Assembly: GCF_001676705.1 (NCBI RefSeq)
Contig: NZ_CP016170.1
Span: forward strand, 5,208,001-5,272,000
Length of the DNA stretch: 64,000 nucleotides
Source of the DNA: Bordetella bronchialis
Lineage (GTDB): Bacteria > Pseudomonadota > Gammaproteobacteria > Burkholderiales > Burkholderiaceae_B
Direction of reading: 5' to 3'
Part shown: piece by piece, positions 33,581 through 41,815 of the stretch
How the letters are laid out: every line of letters begins with the position of its first letter
Position numbering within the stretch: the first letter of the stretch is position 1
Made by a program: the position numbers and the translations under genes
Notes under the pieces: generated by a model
Told to the model about the DNA's origin: nothing
Seen by the model: only the letters and a program-made list of their open reading frames with translations
Databases searched by the model: none

Positions 33581-34360
33581 TCAACGGACTTTCTTTGCCT
33601 CCGCGATGATGGCGTTGGCCACCGCGGCGGGCTGGCTCAGCATCGGGACGTGGCTGGAACGCACATGCGTCACCGTCGCGCCGATGTCGGCGGCCATTTT
33701 CGCCTGCAGGGCCGGATCGATCATCCGGTCGGCGTCGGCCACCACGAAGGCCGAAGGCTTGTTGCGCCAGGCCGCCGTCGCGACCTTTGTACCGAAGATG
33801 GCTTCCGCGGCAGGTCCCTGGGTGGCCGCCACCAGGCGGGCGGCCGGCGCGGGCAGATCCTGTGCGAAGTTCTGCAGGATGCCTTCCGTCGACAAGGTGA
33901 GGAAACCGCCGGAATCCTTGCGCAATTGCGCCGCCCATGCCGGCGCCGGCGCGCCCTGCGTCATGTCGTTGATCGACTGGCCGTTGTCGGGCGCGAAGGC
34001 GGCCACGTAGACCAGCGCCTTCACCTTGTCCGTGTTGCCCGCTTCGGTGATGACCACGCCGCCCCAGGAATGTCCCACCAAGATGACTGGACCCTGCTGC
34101 GCCTCGATGGCGCGGCGTGCGGCATCGACGTCATCGCGCAGGGAAGACAGCGGGTTCTGCACGGCGACGACGTGAGCGCCGCGGGCCTCCAGCAGGGGAA
34201 TGACTTTGTTCCAGCTGGAGCCATCGGCGAAAGCGCCGTGCACCAGTACGATGTTCTTGCCTTTCAGGTCCTGCGCCGGCGGCGCGGCATGCGCAGCCGT
34301 GGCCGCCAGGGCACCGGTCAGAAAAAGGGCCGGCAGGAATTTCTTCAACAGGGTTTTCAC
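33581..34360 (-). CDS. Secreted alpha/beta hydrolase
   Basis: A 259-residue hydrolase of the salicylate-esterase/EstC-like group. A signal peptide (KKFLPALFLTGALAATAAHA) covers about residues 5-24. VLVHGAFADGSSW gives the oxyanion-hole HGAF motif, GHSWGG the nucleophile serine, and SSHVPMLSQP the catalytic histidine. The GTG at 34360 is chosen because GGAG lies just before it and the signal peptide follows directly. Such exported enzymes usually act on esters in the periplasm. It is transcribed away from the HD-LuxR gene, with a perfect palindrome between them. Confidence 0.87.
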   Translation of the reverse strand: MKTLLKKFLPALFLTGALAATAAHAAPPAQDLKGKNIVLVHGAFADGSSWNKVIPLLEARGAHVVAVQNPLSSLRDDVDAARRAIEAQQGPVILVGHSWGGVVITEAGNTDKVKALVYVAAFAPDNGQSINDMTQGAPAPAWAAQLRKDSGGFLTLSTEGILQNFAQDLPAPAARLVAATQGPAAEAIFGTKVATAAWRNKPSAFVVADADRMIDPALQAKMAADIGATVTHVRSSHVPMLSQPAAVANAIIAEAKKVR

Positions 34361-34420
34361 GATGCTATTCTCCGTGCAGTTCGAGGAGACGCCAGCTTGA
34401 GGCAAGAGGCGGAATAAGGG

Positions 34421-34442
34421 CATCGGATGAACATCCGATGCC
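34421..34442. promoter_or_regulatory. Perfect inverted repeat between the secreted hydrolase and HD-LuxR genes
   Basis: Arms GCATCGGATG and CATCCGATGC flank an AA centre with no mismatch. The site lies 60 bases before the hydrolase start and 79 bases before the regulator start, so a protein bound here could control both. The adjacent LuxR-HTH protein is the obvious candidate. Confidence 0.5.
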
Positions 34443-34520
34443 GCCGGCGGCCGGCCCTGAAGCGGCTGCCGGCCGCTGTCGCCGCGGCCGGCGGGGCCCG
34501 CCACCACGGAGTCTTCGCGC

Positions 34521-36107
34521 ATGCATGCGTCCCACCATCCGGTCGCTGTCTTCGATGCCATACGGGCATTGGCCTTCATCGGCGACCTCAGCATGGGGCA
34601 GCCGACGGATCACTCGGATCGCGTCGCGCGGCTGGCATGCCGCATCGCGCAAGCCGCCGGCATGCCGTCCGAAGCCGTGCACGCGGTGCAGGACGCCGCC
34701 CTGCTGCGCTGGTCCGGCTGCACCGCCAACGCCGCGGAAGTCGCCAGCGTCTTCGGCGACGACGTGGCCGGCCGCGCGGCCATGCTGGCGATGCGTCCCG
34801 GCTGGTCGGCGTCGCTGGCGCTGCATGGCGGAACCGCCGCCGCGCTGCGCCCCCTGGCGGAGATCCATTGCGAGGTATCGGGCCAGGTGGCGGCCATGCT
34901 GGGGCTGCCTGCGCGCGTCGGCGAGATCCTGCGCGCCGTCTTCGAGGCCTGGGACGGCAGCGGCAACCCGCGCGGATTGCGGGGCGCCGAGATCCCGCCG
35001 GAGGTCTTCGTGGTGGTCCTGGCCGGCGACGTGGAAATACTCGGCCGCACCTACGGCATGGCGCAGGCGCGCGAGATCATCCGCGGGAAGGCGCAGGCCG
35101 CGTATCCCGCCAGCCTGGCCGATATCGCCATCGCCCACGCCGACGCCTGGCTGGCCGAGCTGGACCGCGGCGGGGAAGCGACGCGGGACGAATCGCCGTC
35201 GCGGGCGCTCCAGCCCACGCCGGCCACGCTGCGCGACGCGCCGCTGGAGCTGATCGCCGACGTCATCGACCTGAAACTCCCGTGGATGACGGGCTATTCA
35301 CGCGCCGTCGCGACAGCCGCGGCGGCATGTGCGCGAAGGATGGCATTGGACGATGTCACCATGGACGCGGTATATCGCGCGGGGCTGATACATGGCATCG
35401 GCCGCGCCGCCGTGCCGAACGCGATCTGGAATACGCCGGGCAGGCTGTCCGCGGCCGCGTGGGAAAAAGTGCGCCTGGTGCCATACTGGACGGCGCGCGC
35501 CGGCAAGCAGACGGGCGCCCTGGCCGATGCCGCCGAGCTTGCCTCGTATGTCTATGAACGCGCCGACGGCTCCGGATATTTCCGCGCCGTCGGCACGCCC
35601 GCCGTGAGCCAACCGGCGCAGATCGTCGCCGCCGCCGTAGCCTGGGTCGCGCTGCGTTGCGCGCGGCCATGGCGGGGGGCGATGCCCGACGATGAAGCGG
35701 CCTCGCTCCTGCGCGGCCAGGCGGAGCGCGGCCGCTTCGACCGCCCCATCATCGAGGCATTGCTCGCCGGCGGGACCGGAGCGGGGGCCGGATGGTCCGG
35801 CGCGGCGGGCGAGGCCGGCGGCGCCGGGGTCGGCTGTAGCGGCGGCGGTGGCGCCGGCATCGTCGGCGTCGGTGGGGTCAAGGACACCATGGACGACGCG
35901 GCCCGCCCGGACGCCGCCCTCCTCACCCCGCGTGAACGCGACGTGCTGCGCGCCATCAGCGTGGGCTGCACCAACAAGGAAGCCGCCCGCCAGCTCGCGC
36001 TCAGCCCGAGCACGGTGCGTACCCACGTCGAGAACGTCTTCCGCAAGCTGCAGTGCACGACGCGGGCGGCGGCCATCCTGAAGGCGTCTTCGCTCGGGCT
36101 GCTGTAG
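34521..36107 (+). CDS. Degenerate HD-GYP domain protein with C-terminal LuxR HTH
   Basis: A 528-residue protein. Two HD-like halves occupy about residues 1-210 and 240-410. In the second, the HD-GYP landmarks are recognisable but altered: LIHGIGRAAVPNAIWNTPGRLS replaces the HDIGK motif, with Gly for Asp, and YERADGSGYFRAVG is present while the GYP triad is not. Phosphodiesterase activity is therefore unlikely. A Gly-rich linker (about 415-452) joins a LuxR HTH (about 467-525) with LTPRERDVLRAISVGCTNKEAARQL and SPSTVRTHVENVFRKLQ intact. I infer a ligand-responsive transcription factor built on a dead HD scaffold. GGAG precedes the ATG. Confidence 0.85.
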   Translation: MHASHHPVAVFDAIRALAFIGDLSMGQPTDHSDRVARLACRIAQAAGMPSEAVHAVQDAALLRWSGCTANAAEVASVFGDDVAGRAAMLAMRPGWSASLALHGGTAAALRPLAEIHCEVSGQVAAMLGLPARVGEILRAVFEAWDGSGNPRGLRGAEIPPEVFVVVLAGDVEILGRTYGMAQAREIIRGKAQAAYPASLADIAIAHADAWLAELDRGGEATRDESPSRALQPTPATLRDAPLELIADVIDLKLPWMTGYSRAVATAAAACARRMALDDVTMDAVYRAGLIHGIGRAAVPNAIWNTPGRLSAAAWEKVRLVPYWTARAGKQTGALADAAELASYVYERADGSGYFRAVGTPAVSQPAQIVAAAVAWVALRCARPWRGAMPDDEAASLLRGQAERGRFDRPIIEALLAGGTGAGAGWSGAAGEAGGAGVGCSGGGGAGIVGVGGVKDTMDDAARPDAALLTPRERDVLRAISVGCTNKEAARQLALSPSTVRTHVENVFRKLQCTTRAAAILKASSLGLL

Positions 36108-36237
36108 GGCCGCGCAGGGCCCCGCCCGCGCCGGCCTTCTCGTTTGCGGAAACCCCTTTTGGCGAATGTGTCATTCCCGCGCCGCGGCGGCCTGCGGCAC
36201 ACTGTCGCTCCCTGGCACGCCTACGCAGGGAGGAGAC

Positions 36238-37431
36238 ATGGCACGACAAATACTCGCGGGCATCCGCGTGCTGGAACTGGGGCAGCTGATCGCCGGCCCC
36301 TTCGCGGCAAAAACGCTGGCCGACTTCGGCGCCCAGGTCATCAAGATCGAACCCCCGGGCGTCGGCGATCCGCTGCGCAAATGGCGCATGCTGCATGAAG
36401 GGACCTCGGTCTGGTGGGAGGCCCAGTCGCGCAACAAGCAATCGGTTTGCGTCGACCTGCGCCAGCCCGAGGGTCAGGACATCGTCCGCCAGCTGGCCGC
36501 CGAGGCCGACGTGCTGATCGAGAACTTCCGGCCCGGCACCATGGAGAAATGGGGCCTGTCCTGGGAGGCGCTGCACCGCTTGAATCCCCGCCTGATCATG
36601 CTGCGCATCTCCGGCTACGGCCAGACCGGCCCCAAGGCCGGCGAACCGGGCTTCGCCGCCATCGGCGAAGCCATGGCGGGCCTGCGCTACCTGAACGGCG
36701 AACCGGGCCGCGCGCCCGTGCGCGCCGGGCTGTCGCTGGGCGATACCATCGCCGGCCTGCACGGGGCCCTGGGTGTCCTGCTGGCGCTGTACGAGCGCGA
36801 CGCGCGCGGCGGCACCGGACAGGTGATCGACGCCGCGCTATACGAAAGCATCTTCAACCTGACGGAAAGCCTGCTGCCCGAATATTCCGTGTTCGGCGCC
36901 GTGCGCGAACCGGCCGGCGCGGCGCTGCCGGGCATCGCCCCCTCCAACGCCTACCCCTGCCAGGACGGCTATGTCTTGATCGCGGGCAATGGCGATGGCA
37001 TCTACACGCGGCTGATGTCCCGCATCGGCCGCGAAGACCTGGCACGCGACCCGGCCCTGGCCCGCAATGACGGCCGTGTCGCCCGCGTCACGGAGATCGA
37101 CCAGGCCATCGCCGCGTGGACGCAGGCTCGCACCATAGACCAGGTGCTGGACGCGATGCGCGAGGCCGGCGTGCCCGCCGGGCGCATCTACAGCATCGCC
37201 GACATCGCGCAGGACCCGCATTACCGCGCCCGCCAGGCCATCGTCACGGTGGAATCGGCCAGCGGGGTCGCCGTCGAAATGCCCGCCGTTTTTCCGCTGC
37301 TTTCCGGCAATCCCGGGCAGGTGCGCGAACGCGCCCCGACCCTGGGCGAAGACACCGACGTCGTGTTGCGCGAGATCGGCCTGGACGACGAACGCCGGGC
37401 CGCCCTGCGCGCCGCGGGGGTGATCGCATAA
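36238..37431 (+). CDS. CaiB/BaiF family CoA transferase (class III)
   Basis: A 397-residue class III CoA transferase. The opening ILAGIRVLELGQLIAGPFAAKTLADFGAQVIKIEPP is the family signature (read in parts). The catalytic aspartate is Asp169 in LSLGDTIAGLHGA, the same number as in formyl-CoA transferase. The ATG is preceded by AGGAGA. It likely moves CoA between two carboxylic acids. The Bug receptor gene 172 bases downstream suggests the substrate is a carboxylate captured in the periplasm. Confidence 0.92.
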   Translation: MARQILAGIRVLELGQLIAGPFAAKTLADFGAQVIKIEPPGVGDPLRKWRMLHEGTSVWWEAQSRNKQSVCVDLRQPEGQDIVRQLAAEADVLIENFRPGTMEKWGLSWEALHRLNPRLIMLRISGYGQTGPKAGEPGFAAIGEAMAGLRYLNGEPGRAPVRAGLSLGDTIAGLHGALGVLLALYERDARGGTGQVIDAALYESIFNLTESLLPEYSVFGAVREPAGAALPGIAPSNAYPCQDGYVLIAGNGDGIYTRLMSRIGREDLARDPALARNDGRVARVTEIDQAIAAWTQARTIDQVLDAMREAGVPAGRIYSIADIAQDPHYRARQAIVTVESASGVAVEMPAVFPLLSGNPGQVRERAPTLGEDTDVVLREIGLDDERRAALRAAGVIA

Positions 37432-37531
37432 GCCCCGGCGGGACGGCTTCAGGCCTACCGCCGGCACGCATGGTGCGGCCCGAGCGCATGGCGCCCCGCG
37501 CCCGCGCACGGCCTCGCACCACCCAGCGGGA

Positions 37532-37576
37532 AGTACCGACATCTTCAGTACCGCCTTCTTCAGTACCGCCTTCTTC
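37532..37576. repeat. 15-base tandem repeat, three copies
   Basis: AGTACCGCCTTCTTC occurs twice in succession, preceded by a variant AGTACCGACATCTTC. The array ends 27 bases before the Bug receptor start codon and would lie in its leader. Confidence 0.85.
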
Positions 37577-37603
37577 CGCACAACAACGAACGGAGACATC
37601 GCC

Positions 37604-38596
37604 ATGAAAACCTCGAATCCCATCACGACGCTGCGCCGCCTGCTTGCCGGCGCGGGCCTCTGCGCGCTCGCGGCGGCGCCGCTGGCGGCCAATGCGGCCT
37701 ACCCCGAGCGGCCCATCACGCTGATCGTCTCGGCCGCGCCGGGCGGCACCACCGACATCGCGGCGCGCCTGATCGCGCAGCCGCTGGCCAAGGCCCTGGG
37801 CCAGTCGGTGGTGGTGGAGAACAAGCCTGGCGCCTCCGGCAGCATCGCGGCGCAGGCGGTCAGCCGTGCGGCCCCCGACGGCTACACCCTGCTGCTGCAA
37901 TATTCCGGGTACCAGGTCATCACCCCGTTGATCACGCAGGGCCTGAACTGGGACCCCATCAAGTCCTTCGCGCCCGTGGCCAACGTGCTGTCCGCGCCGC
38001 AAGTGGTGGTGGTGCGCCCCAGCCTGCCCATCAAGTCGATGAAGGAACTGGTGGACTACGCCAAGGCCCACCCGGGCGAACTGAACTATGCGTCGTCCGG
38101 CAACGGCTCGCTGCAGCAGGTCGCCACCGAGTTGCTGAACCAGATGGCGGGCATCAAGACCACCCACATCCCCTACAAGGGAACGGGCCCCGCGCTGGCC
38201 GATTTGCTGAGCGGCGCCGTCGACATGACCATCACCACGCCGCCGCCCCTGCTGGGCCAGATCGCCGCCGGCAAGCTGCGTCCCCTGGCGGTCACCGGCA
38301 AGGCGCGCCTGGAATCGCTGCCCGATGTGCCCACCGCCGCCGAAGCCGGCTACCCCGACCTGATCGTCTCGTCCTGGTTCGCGATGTACGCGCCGGCCGG
38401 CACGCCCAACGACGTGATCGTGAAGCTGTCCAGCGAAATCGAGAAAATCATGAAGACGGACGAGTTCCGCAAGAAGGCCGCCGAACAGGGCGCCGAGGCG
38501 GAATTCATGGGACCGGAACAGCTGGGCAAGTACACGCGCGACGAGCTGGTGCGCTACAAGTCCGTCGTCGAAAAGGCCAACATCACGGCGAACTGA
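37604..38596 (+). CDS. Bug/TctC family periplasmic solute receptor
   Basis: A 330-residue binding protein with a signal peptide ending ANAAYPERP (about residues 1-31). It has the TctC landmarks PITLIVSAAPGGTTDIAARL, VVVENKPGASGSIAA and a mid-protein IPYKGTGPALADLLSG. Bug proteins deliver carboxylates to tripartite tricarboxylate transporters, whose TctA and TctB subunits are not in this window. Context suggests joint function with the upstream CoA transferase. A GGAGA ribosome site precedes the ATG. Confidence 0.93.
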   Translation: MKTSNPITTLRRLLAGAGLCALAAAPLAANAAYPERPITLIVSAAPGGTTDIAARLIAQPLAKALGQSVVVENKPGASGSIAAQAVSRAAPDGYTLLLQYSGYQVITPLITQGLNWDPIKSFAPVANVLSAPQVVVVRPSLPIKSMKELVDYAKAHPGELNYASSGNGSLQQVATELLNQMAGIKTTHIPYKGTGPALADLLSGAVDMTITTPPPLLGQIAAGKLRPLAVTGKARLESLPDVPTAAEAGYPDLIVSSWFAMYAPAGTPNDVIVKLSSEIEKIMKTDEFRKKAAEQGAEAEFMGPEQLGKYTRDELVRYKSVVEKANITAN

Positions 38597-38613
38597 AGCG
38601 TCCGGACGGCATC

Positions 38614-38641
38614 CCCGCCGGCCTGCCTCAAGGCCGGCGGG
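38614..38641 (+). terminator. Hairpin between convergent Bug and LysE genes
   Basis: An 11-base perfect stem (CCCGCCGGCCT with AGGCCGGCGGG) and a six-base loop, 17 bases after the Bug receptor stop. The loop contains the stop codon of the opposing LysE gene. No T tract follows. Confidence 0.5.
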
Positions 38642-39254
38642 CAAGCAAGGCCCACACCCCGGCCGCGGACAATAGCGATCCACCGGCCAGATGAAACCCG
38701 CGGCGCGCGCGCGGCGAGGACAGCCAGCGGCTGGCCGCGCCCGCGAACAGGGCATACAAGGTGGCGTTCAATGACGCCAGCGCCACGAAGGTAAGCGCCA
38801 GGATCCACAGCTGCCCCGAGGCATCGCGCGCCGGCTCGATGAATTGCGGCAGGAAGGCGACGAAGAACACGATGCCCTTGGGATTCAGCGCGGTGACCAG
38901 CCAGGTATTGGCAAACAGTTTCCAGCGCGAGGCCGGCACCGCCGACGCCGCCCGCAGCGCGCCGCCCGACGCGCCCGTACCCAGCATGCGCAGCCCCAGG
39001 TACAGCAGGTAGCCGCCGCCTATCCACTTCACCACCGTAAACCAGAAGGCCGAGGCCGCCAGCAAGGCGCCCAGGCCCAGCAGGGATACGCACAAGGCGG
39101 TGGAATCGCCCAGCGCCACCGCCGCCACCAGCGGCCAGCGCGCCCGCCGCCCGTGCGCCAGCGAATAGCTGATGACCGACAGGATGGTCGGGCCTGGAAT
39201 GACCAGCAGGATCGCCGAGGCGGCCACGAAAGCCAGCCAGTGTTCCAGTGACAT
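38628..39254 (-). CDS. LysE/RhtB family amino acid exporter
   Basis: A 208-residue inner-membrane protein with about six helices. It opens SLEHWLAFVAASAILLVIPGPTILSVISYSLAHGRRA, the LysE family signature with the conserved proline-glycine-proline. The later block ALNPKGIVFFVAFLPQFIEP is equally typical. Members export lysine, threonine, homoserine lactone or related compounds; the substrate here is unknown. It converges on the Bug gene and is followed upstream by the LysR of the gentisate cluster. Confidence 0.92.
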   Translation of the reverse strand: MSLEHWLAFVAASAILLVIPGPTILSVISYSLAHGRRARWPLVAAVALGDSTALCVSLLGLGALLAASAFWFTVVKWIGGGYLLYLGLRMLGTGASGGALRAASAVPASRWKLFANTWLVTALNPKGIVFFVAFLPQFIEPARDASGQLWILALTFVALASLNATLYALFAGAASRWLSSPRARRGFHLAGGSLLSAAGVWALLARRP

Positions 39255-39410
39255 GATTGAAGTCTCCTAGTATGCGGCGGGATGTCGATGCACCCCGCTT
39301 TCCGCTCCTGCATCGGGATTATGGCCCTGTCGCGGCATGTCGCGGGCGCGCGCCGACCGTCCCGATCACGTGCTGCTGCCCGATCAGCATCGGGACCGGG
39401 CCGCCAAACC

Positions 39411-40331
39411 CTAGCCCTGGTGTTCGCCCACCACGGCGCGCAAGCTGTCCAGCGCCATTTCGACGGCCGCGGGCTGGAAGGTCTCCTGCCGCCAATACAT
39501 GGTGACGGCGCCGAAACCCGACAGCCGGATGGGCAGGATGCGCATCGCGTTCATCTGCGAAAAACGCAGGGCGGCCCGATGCGAGGCCACCCCGACCAGG
39601 TCGCTATTGCTGATCAGCGTCAGATTGATGGTGACGGAATTCGATTCCACATGATCCGCGGGCAGGGCCTTGCCGGCCGCGGCCAGCGCAGTGTCCAGCG
39701 CGTTGCGGATAGGCGTTCCCTTGGGCCAGACGATCCACCGGTAGGCCATCAGGTCTTCCCAGGTGATGCGGGGCAGGCTGAAGACGGGGTGGCGCGGCCG
39801 CGCCACCATGTGCACCGGCTCCAGGTAAAGGGACTCCGACAGGATGGCGGGATCGTGGTGCTCCGGCGCCGACCGGCCCACGACGATATCCAGTTCCCCC
39901 TGCGCCAACTGGGCCAGCAGGTGGTCCATGGTGGACTCCACCAGCTTGACGCGCGCCTGGGGCATGCGCTCCAGCAACCGCATGACGGCCAGCGGCACGG
40001 TGTCCGAGGCCGACGCGCCGGACGCGCCGATCACCACCCGACCGCCGCCGCCCTGGCGCAGCGCCGCCATATCGCCGCTGGCCCGCTCCAGTTGGGCATC
40101 GATACGCTGCGCATGGGCGATCAGGGCTTCGCCGTACGGGGTGGGACGCAGGCCGCGGGCATGCCGCTCGAACAGCGGCAGGCCGATGTCGTCCTCCAGG
40201 TCCTTCAGCCATTTCGACAGGCCGGGCTGGGTGGTATTCAGCATGGCGGCGGAATGGCTGATGTTGCGCGTCTGGGCCAGGCTGAGCAACATCTTCAGGT
40301 TGCGCAGGCGCAGGCGGTAGGTCCAGTCCAT
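39411..40331 (-). CDS. LysR family regulator of the gentisate cluster
   Basis: A 306-residue LysR protein; the HTH covers about residues 8-67 (LKMLLSLAQTRNISHSAAML, TQPGLSKWLKDLEDDIGLPLFERHARGLRPT). The ATG at 40331 gives the family-standard N-terminus. It is transcribed divergently from gentisate dioxygenase with 167 bases between, the classic arrangement for a pathway activator. Candidate operators with CATACG/CGTATG arms lie in that gap. The inducer is likely gentisate or its precursor; this is inference. Confidence 0.92.
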   Translation of the reverse strand: MDWTYRLRLRNLKMLLSLAQTRNISHSAAMLNTTQPGLSKWLKDLEDDIGLPLFERHARGLRPTPYGEALIAHAQRIDAQLERASGDMAALRQGGGGRVVIGASGASASDTVPLAVMRLLERMPQARVKLVESTMDHLLAQLAQGELDIVVGRSAPEHHDPAILSESLYLEPVHMVARPRHPVFSLPRITWEDLMAYRWIVWPKGTPIRNALDTALAAAGKALPADHVESNSVTINLTLISNSDLVGVASHRAALRFSQMNAMRILPIRLSGFGAVTMYWRQETFQPAAVEMALDSLRAVVGEHQG

Positions 40332-40405
40332 GTGGGTCTCTTCGTCCGGGCAGGGAGTGGCGGCTGCCCCATCAAGGGATACAGTGCGCGGGCATTCCGG
40401 CCGGC

Positions 40406-40474
40406 CATACGATTCGGCGTATGGATAATAAGATAATTTCATTTCTAAGCGTATATCGCGGCTCCCATAATACG
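40406..40474. promoter_or_regulatory. Candidate LysR operators in the gentisate divergent promoter
   Basis: CATACG and CGTATG form a perfect six-base inverted repeat with a six-base spacer at 40406-40423. The same core recurs as CGTAT (40450-40454) and ATACG (40470-40474). Two sites spaced in this way suit a LysR tetramer with a recognition and an activation site. Confidence 0.45.
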
Positions 40475-40498
40475 GAAAACCGCTAAGGAGACAAGGCC

Positions 40499-41548
40499 AT
40501 GGCTGAAGGAATCACGCCGCGCGCCGATCGCGCCGCCTATTACGAACGCATCGCGCGCAAGAACATGGCGCCGCTGTGGGAATCGCTGCACAACCTGGTC
40601 CCGCGCACCCCGCAGCCGCGCTGCGTGCCGGCCATGTGGCGCTACAACGAGGTCCGCGCGGACGTGATGGAAGCCGGCACGCTGATTTCCGCGGAAGAGG
40701 CCGTGCGGCGCGTCCTGATCCTGGAAAATCCCGGGCTGCCCGGCCAGGCCAGCATCACGCAGACGCTGTACGCGGGCCTGCAATTGATCCTGCCCGGCGA
40801 AATCGCGCCCAGCCACCGCCACACGCAATCGGCGCTGCGCTTCATCGTCGAGGGGTCGGGGGCCTATACCGCGGTCAACGGCGAGCGCACCACCATGCAT
40901 CCCGGCGACTTCATCATCACGCCGTCCTGGACTTTCCACGACCACGGCAATATCGAAGCGGCCGAGGGCGGCGAACCCGTCGTCTGGCTGGACGGCCTGG
41001 ATATCCCGCTGCTGCGCATGCTGGATGCCGGCTTCGCGGAAAACTATCCGGCCTCCACGCAGCCCGTGACGCGCCCGGAAGGCGACAGCTTCGCCCGCTT
41101 CGGCCACAACATGGCGCCCGTGCGCCACGTGCCGGCCAACGGCAACTCGCCCATCTTCAACTATCCCTACGAACGCAGCCGCGAAGCGCTGGACCAGCTG
41201 TACCGCCACGGCGAACTGGACGCCTGGGACGGCGTCAAGCTGCGCTACGTCAATCCGGCGACCGGCGGCTATCCCATGCCCACCATGGCGACCTTCATGC
41301 AACTGCTGCCGGCCGGCTTCCAGGGCAAGACCTATCGCAGCACCGACTCCACCGTCTACTCGGTGGTGGAAGGCCGGGGCACGGCGCGCGTCGGCGACCA
41401 GGAATTCCATTTCGGCCCGCGCGATGTCTTCGTGGCCCCGTCCTGGCAACCGGTCCAACTGGCCGCCATGGAAGACGCCATCCTGTTCAGCTATTCCGAT
41501 CGTCCGGTGCAGGCGGCGCTGGGGCTGCTGCGCGAAGAGAGGGTGTAG
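40499..41548 (+). CDS. gtdA: Gentisate 1,2-dioxygenase
   Basis: A 349-residue bicupin ring-cleaving dioxygenase that opens gentisate (2,5-dihydroxybenzoate) to maleylpyruvate. The N-terminal cupin contains the iron ligands in [17 protein letters not shown] (His106, His108) and in SWTFHDHGN (His147), and [15 protein letters not shown] upstream is typical of the family. The second cupin (about 260-349) includes [14 protein letters not shown] and looks degenerate in metal ligands, as usual. AAGGAG precedes the ATG. First gene of the pathway operon, followed by two copies of an intergenic repeat. Confidence 0.94.
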   Translation: MAEGITPRADRAAYYERIARKNMAPLWESLHNLVPRTPQPRCVPAMWRYNEVRADVMEAGTLISAEEAVRRVLILENPGLPGQASITQTLYAGLQLILPGEIAPSHRHTQSALRFIVEGSGAYTAVNGERTTMHPGDFIITPSWTFHDHGNIEAAEGGEPVVWLDGLDIPLLRMLDAGFAENYPASTQPVTRPEGDSFARFGHNMAPVRHVPANGNSPIFNYPYERSREALDQLYRHGELDAWDGVKLRYVNPATGGYPMPTMATFMQLLPAGFQGKTYRSTDSTVYSVVEGRGTARVGDQEFHFGPRDVFVAPSWQPVQLAAMEDAILFSYSDRPVQAALGLLREERV

Positions 41549-41562
41549 GGCAGGCCGGTGGA

Positions 41563-41630
41563 AGGCCCACCCCCCGAAGCGCTGCTCGCTTCCCCCTTAA
41601 GGGGGCGACGCCTGCGGACCGGCGGAGCCG
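41563..41630 (+). repeat. Structured intergenic repeat, copy 1 (3' truncated)
   Basis: It begins 15 bases after the dioxygenase stop with AGGCCCACCCCCCGAAGCGC, has a perfect CCCCCTTAAGGGGG palindrome at 41592-41605, and ends GGACCGGCGGAGCCG. Compared with copy 2 it lacks the 3' arm of the long GC hairpin. Confidence 0.85.
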
Positions 41631-41636
41631 AGGGTG

Positions 41637-41718
41637 GGGCCCACCCCCAAGCGCTGCGCGCTCCCCCTCAAGGGGGCGACGCCTGCGGACCGGCGGAGCC
41701 GGATCCGCGGCGTCCCGG
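41637..41718 (+). repeat. Structured intergenic repeat, copy 2 (complete)
   Basis: The second tandem copy contains the CCCCCTCAAGGGGG palindrome at 41663-41676 and a long hairpin at 41678-41714: GACGCCTGCGGACCGG pairs with CCGGATCCGCGGCGTC around a CGGAG loop, with a single bulged base on each side. It lies between two genes of the gentisate operon in sense orientation. Confidence 0.88.
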
Positions 41719-41815
41719 GTCTGGGGCAGCTGGTTTCTTTGATGTAGTTCGTAGTCCGTCGACGTTGCTGTAGCCGGTCGTCGTTTTTCCTTTTGCCAAC
41801 TAAGGTTTCTTGCTC

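Noticed and set aside
41563..41718. CRISPR array
   Set aside because: Only two copies in tandem, the copies are about 65-80 bases with internal hairpins, and there are no regular spacers or cas genes.
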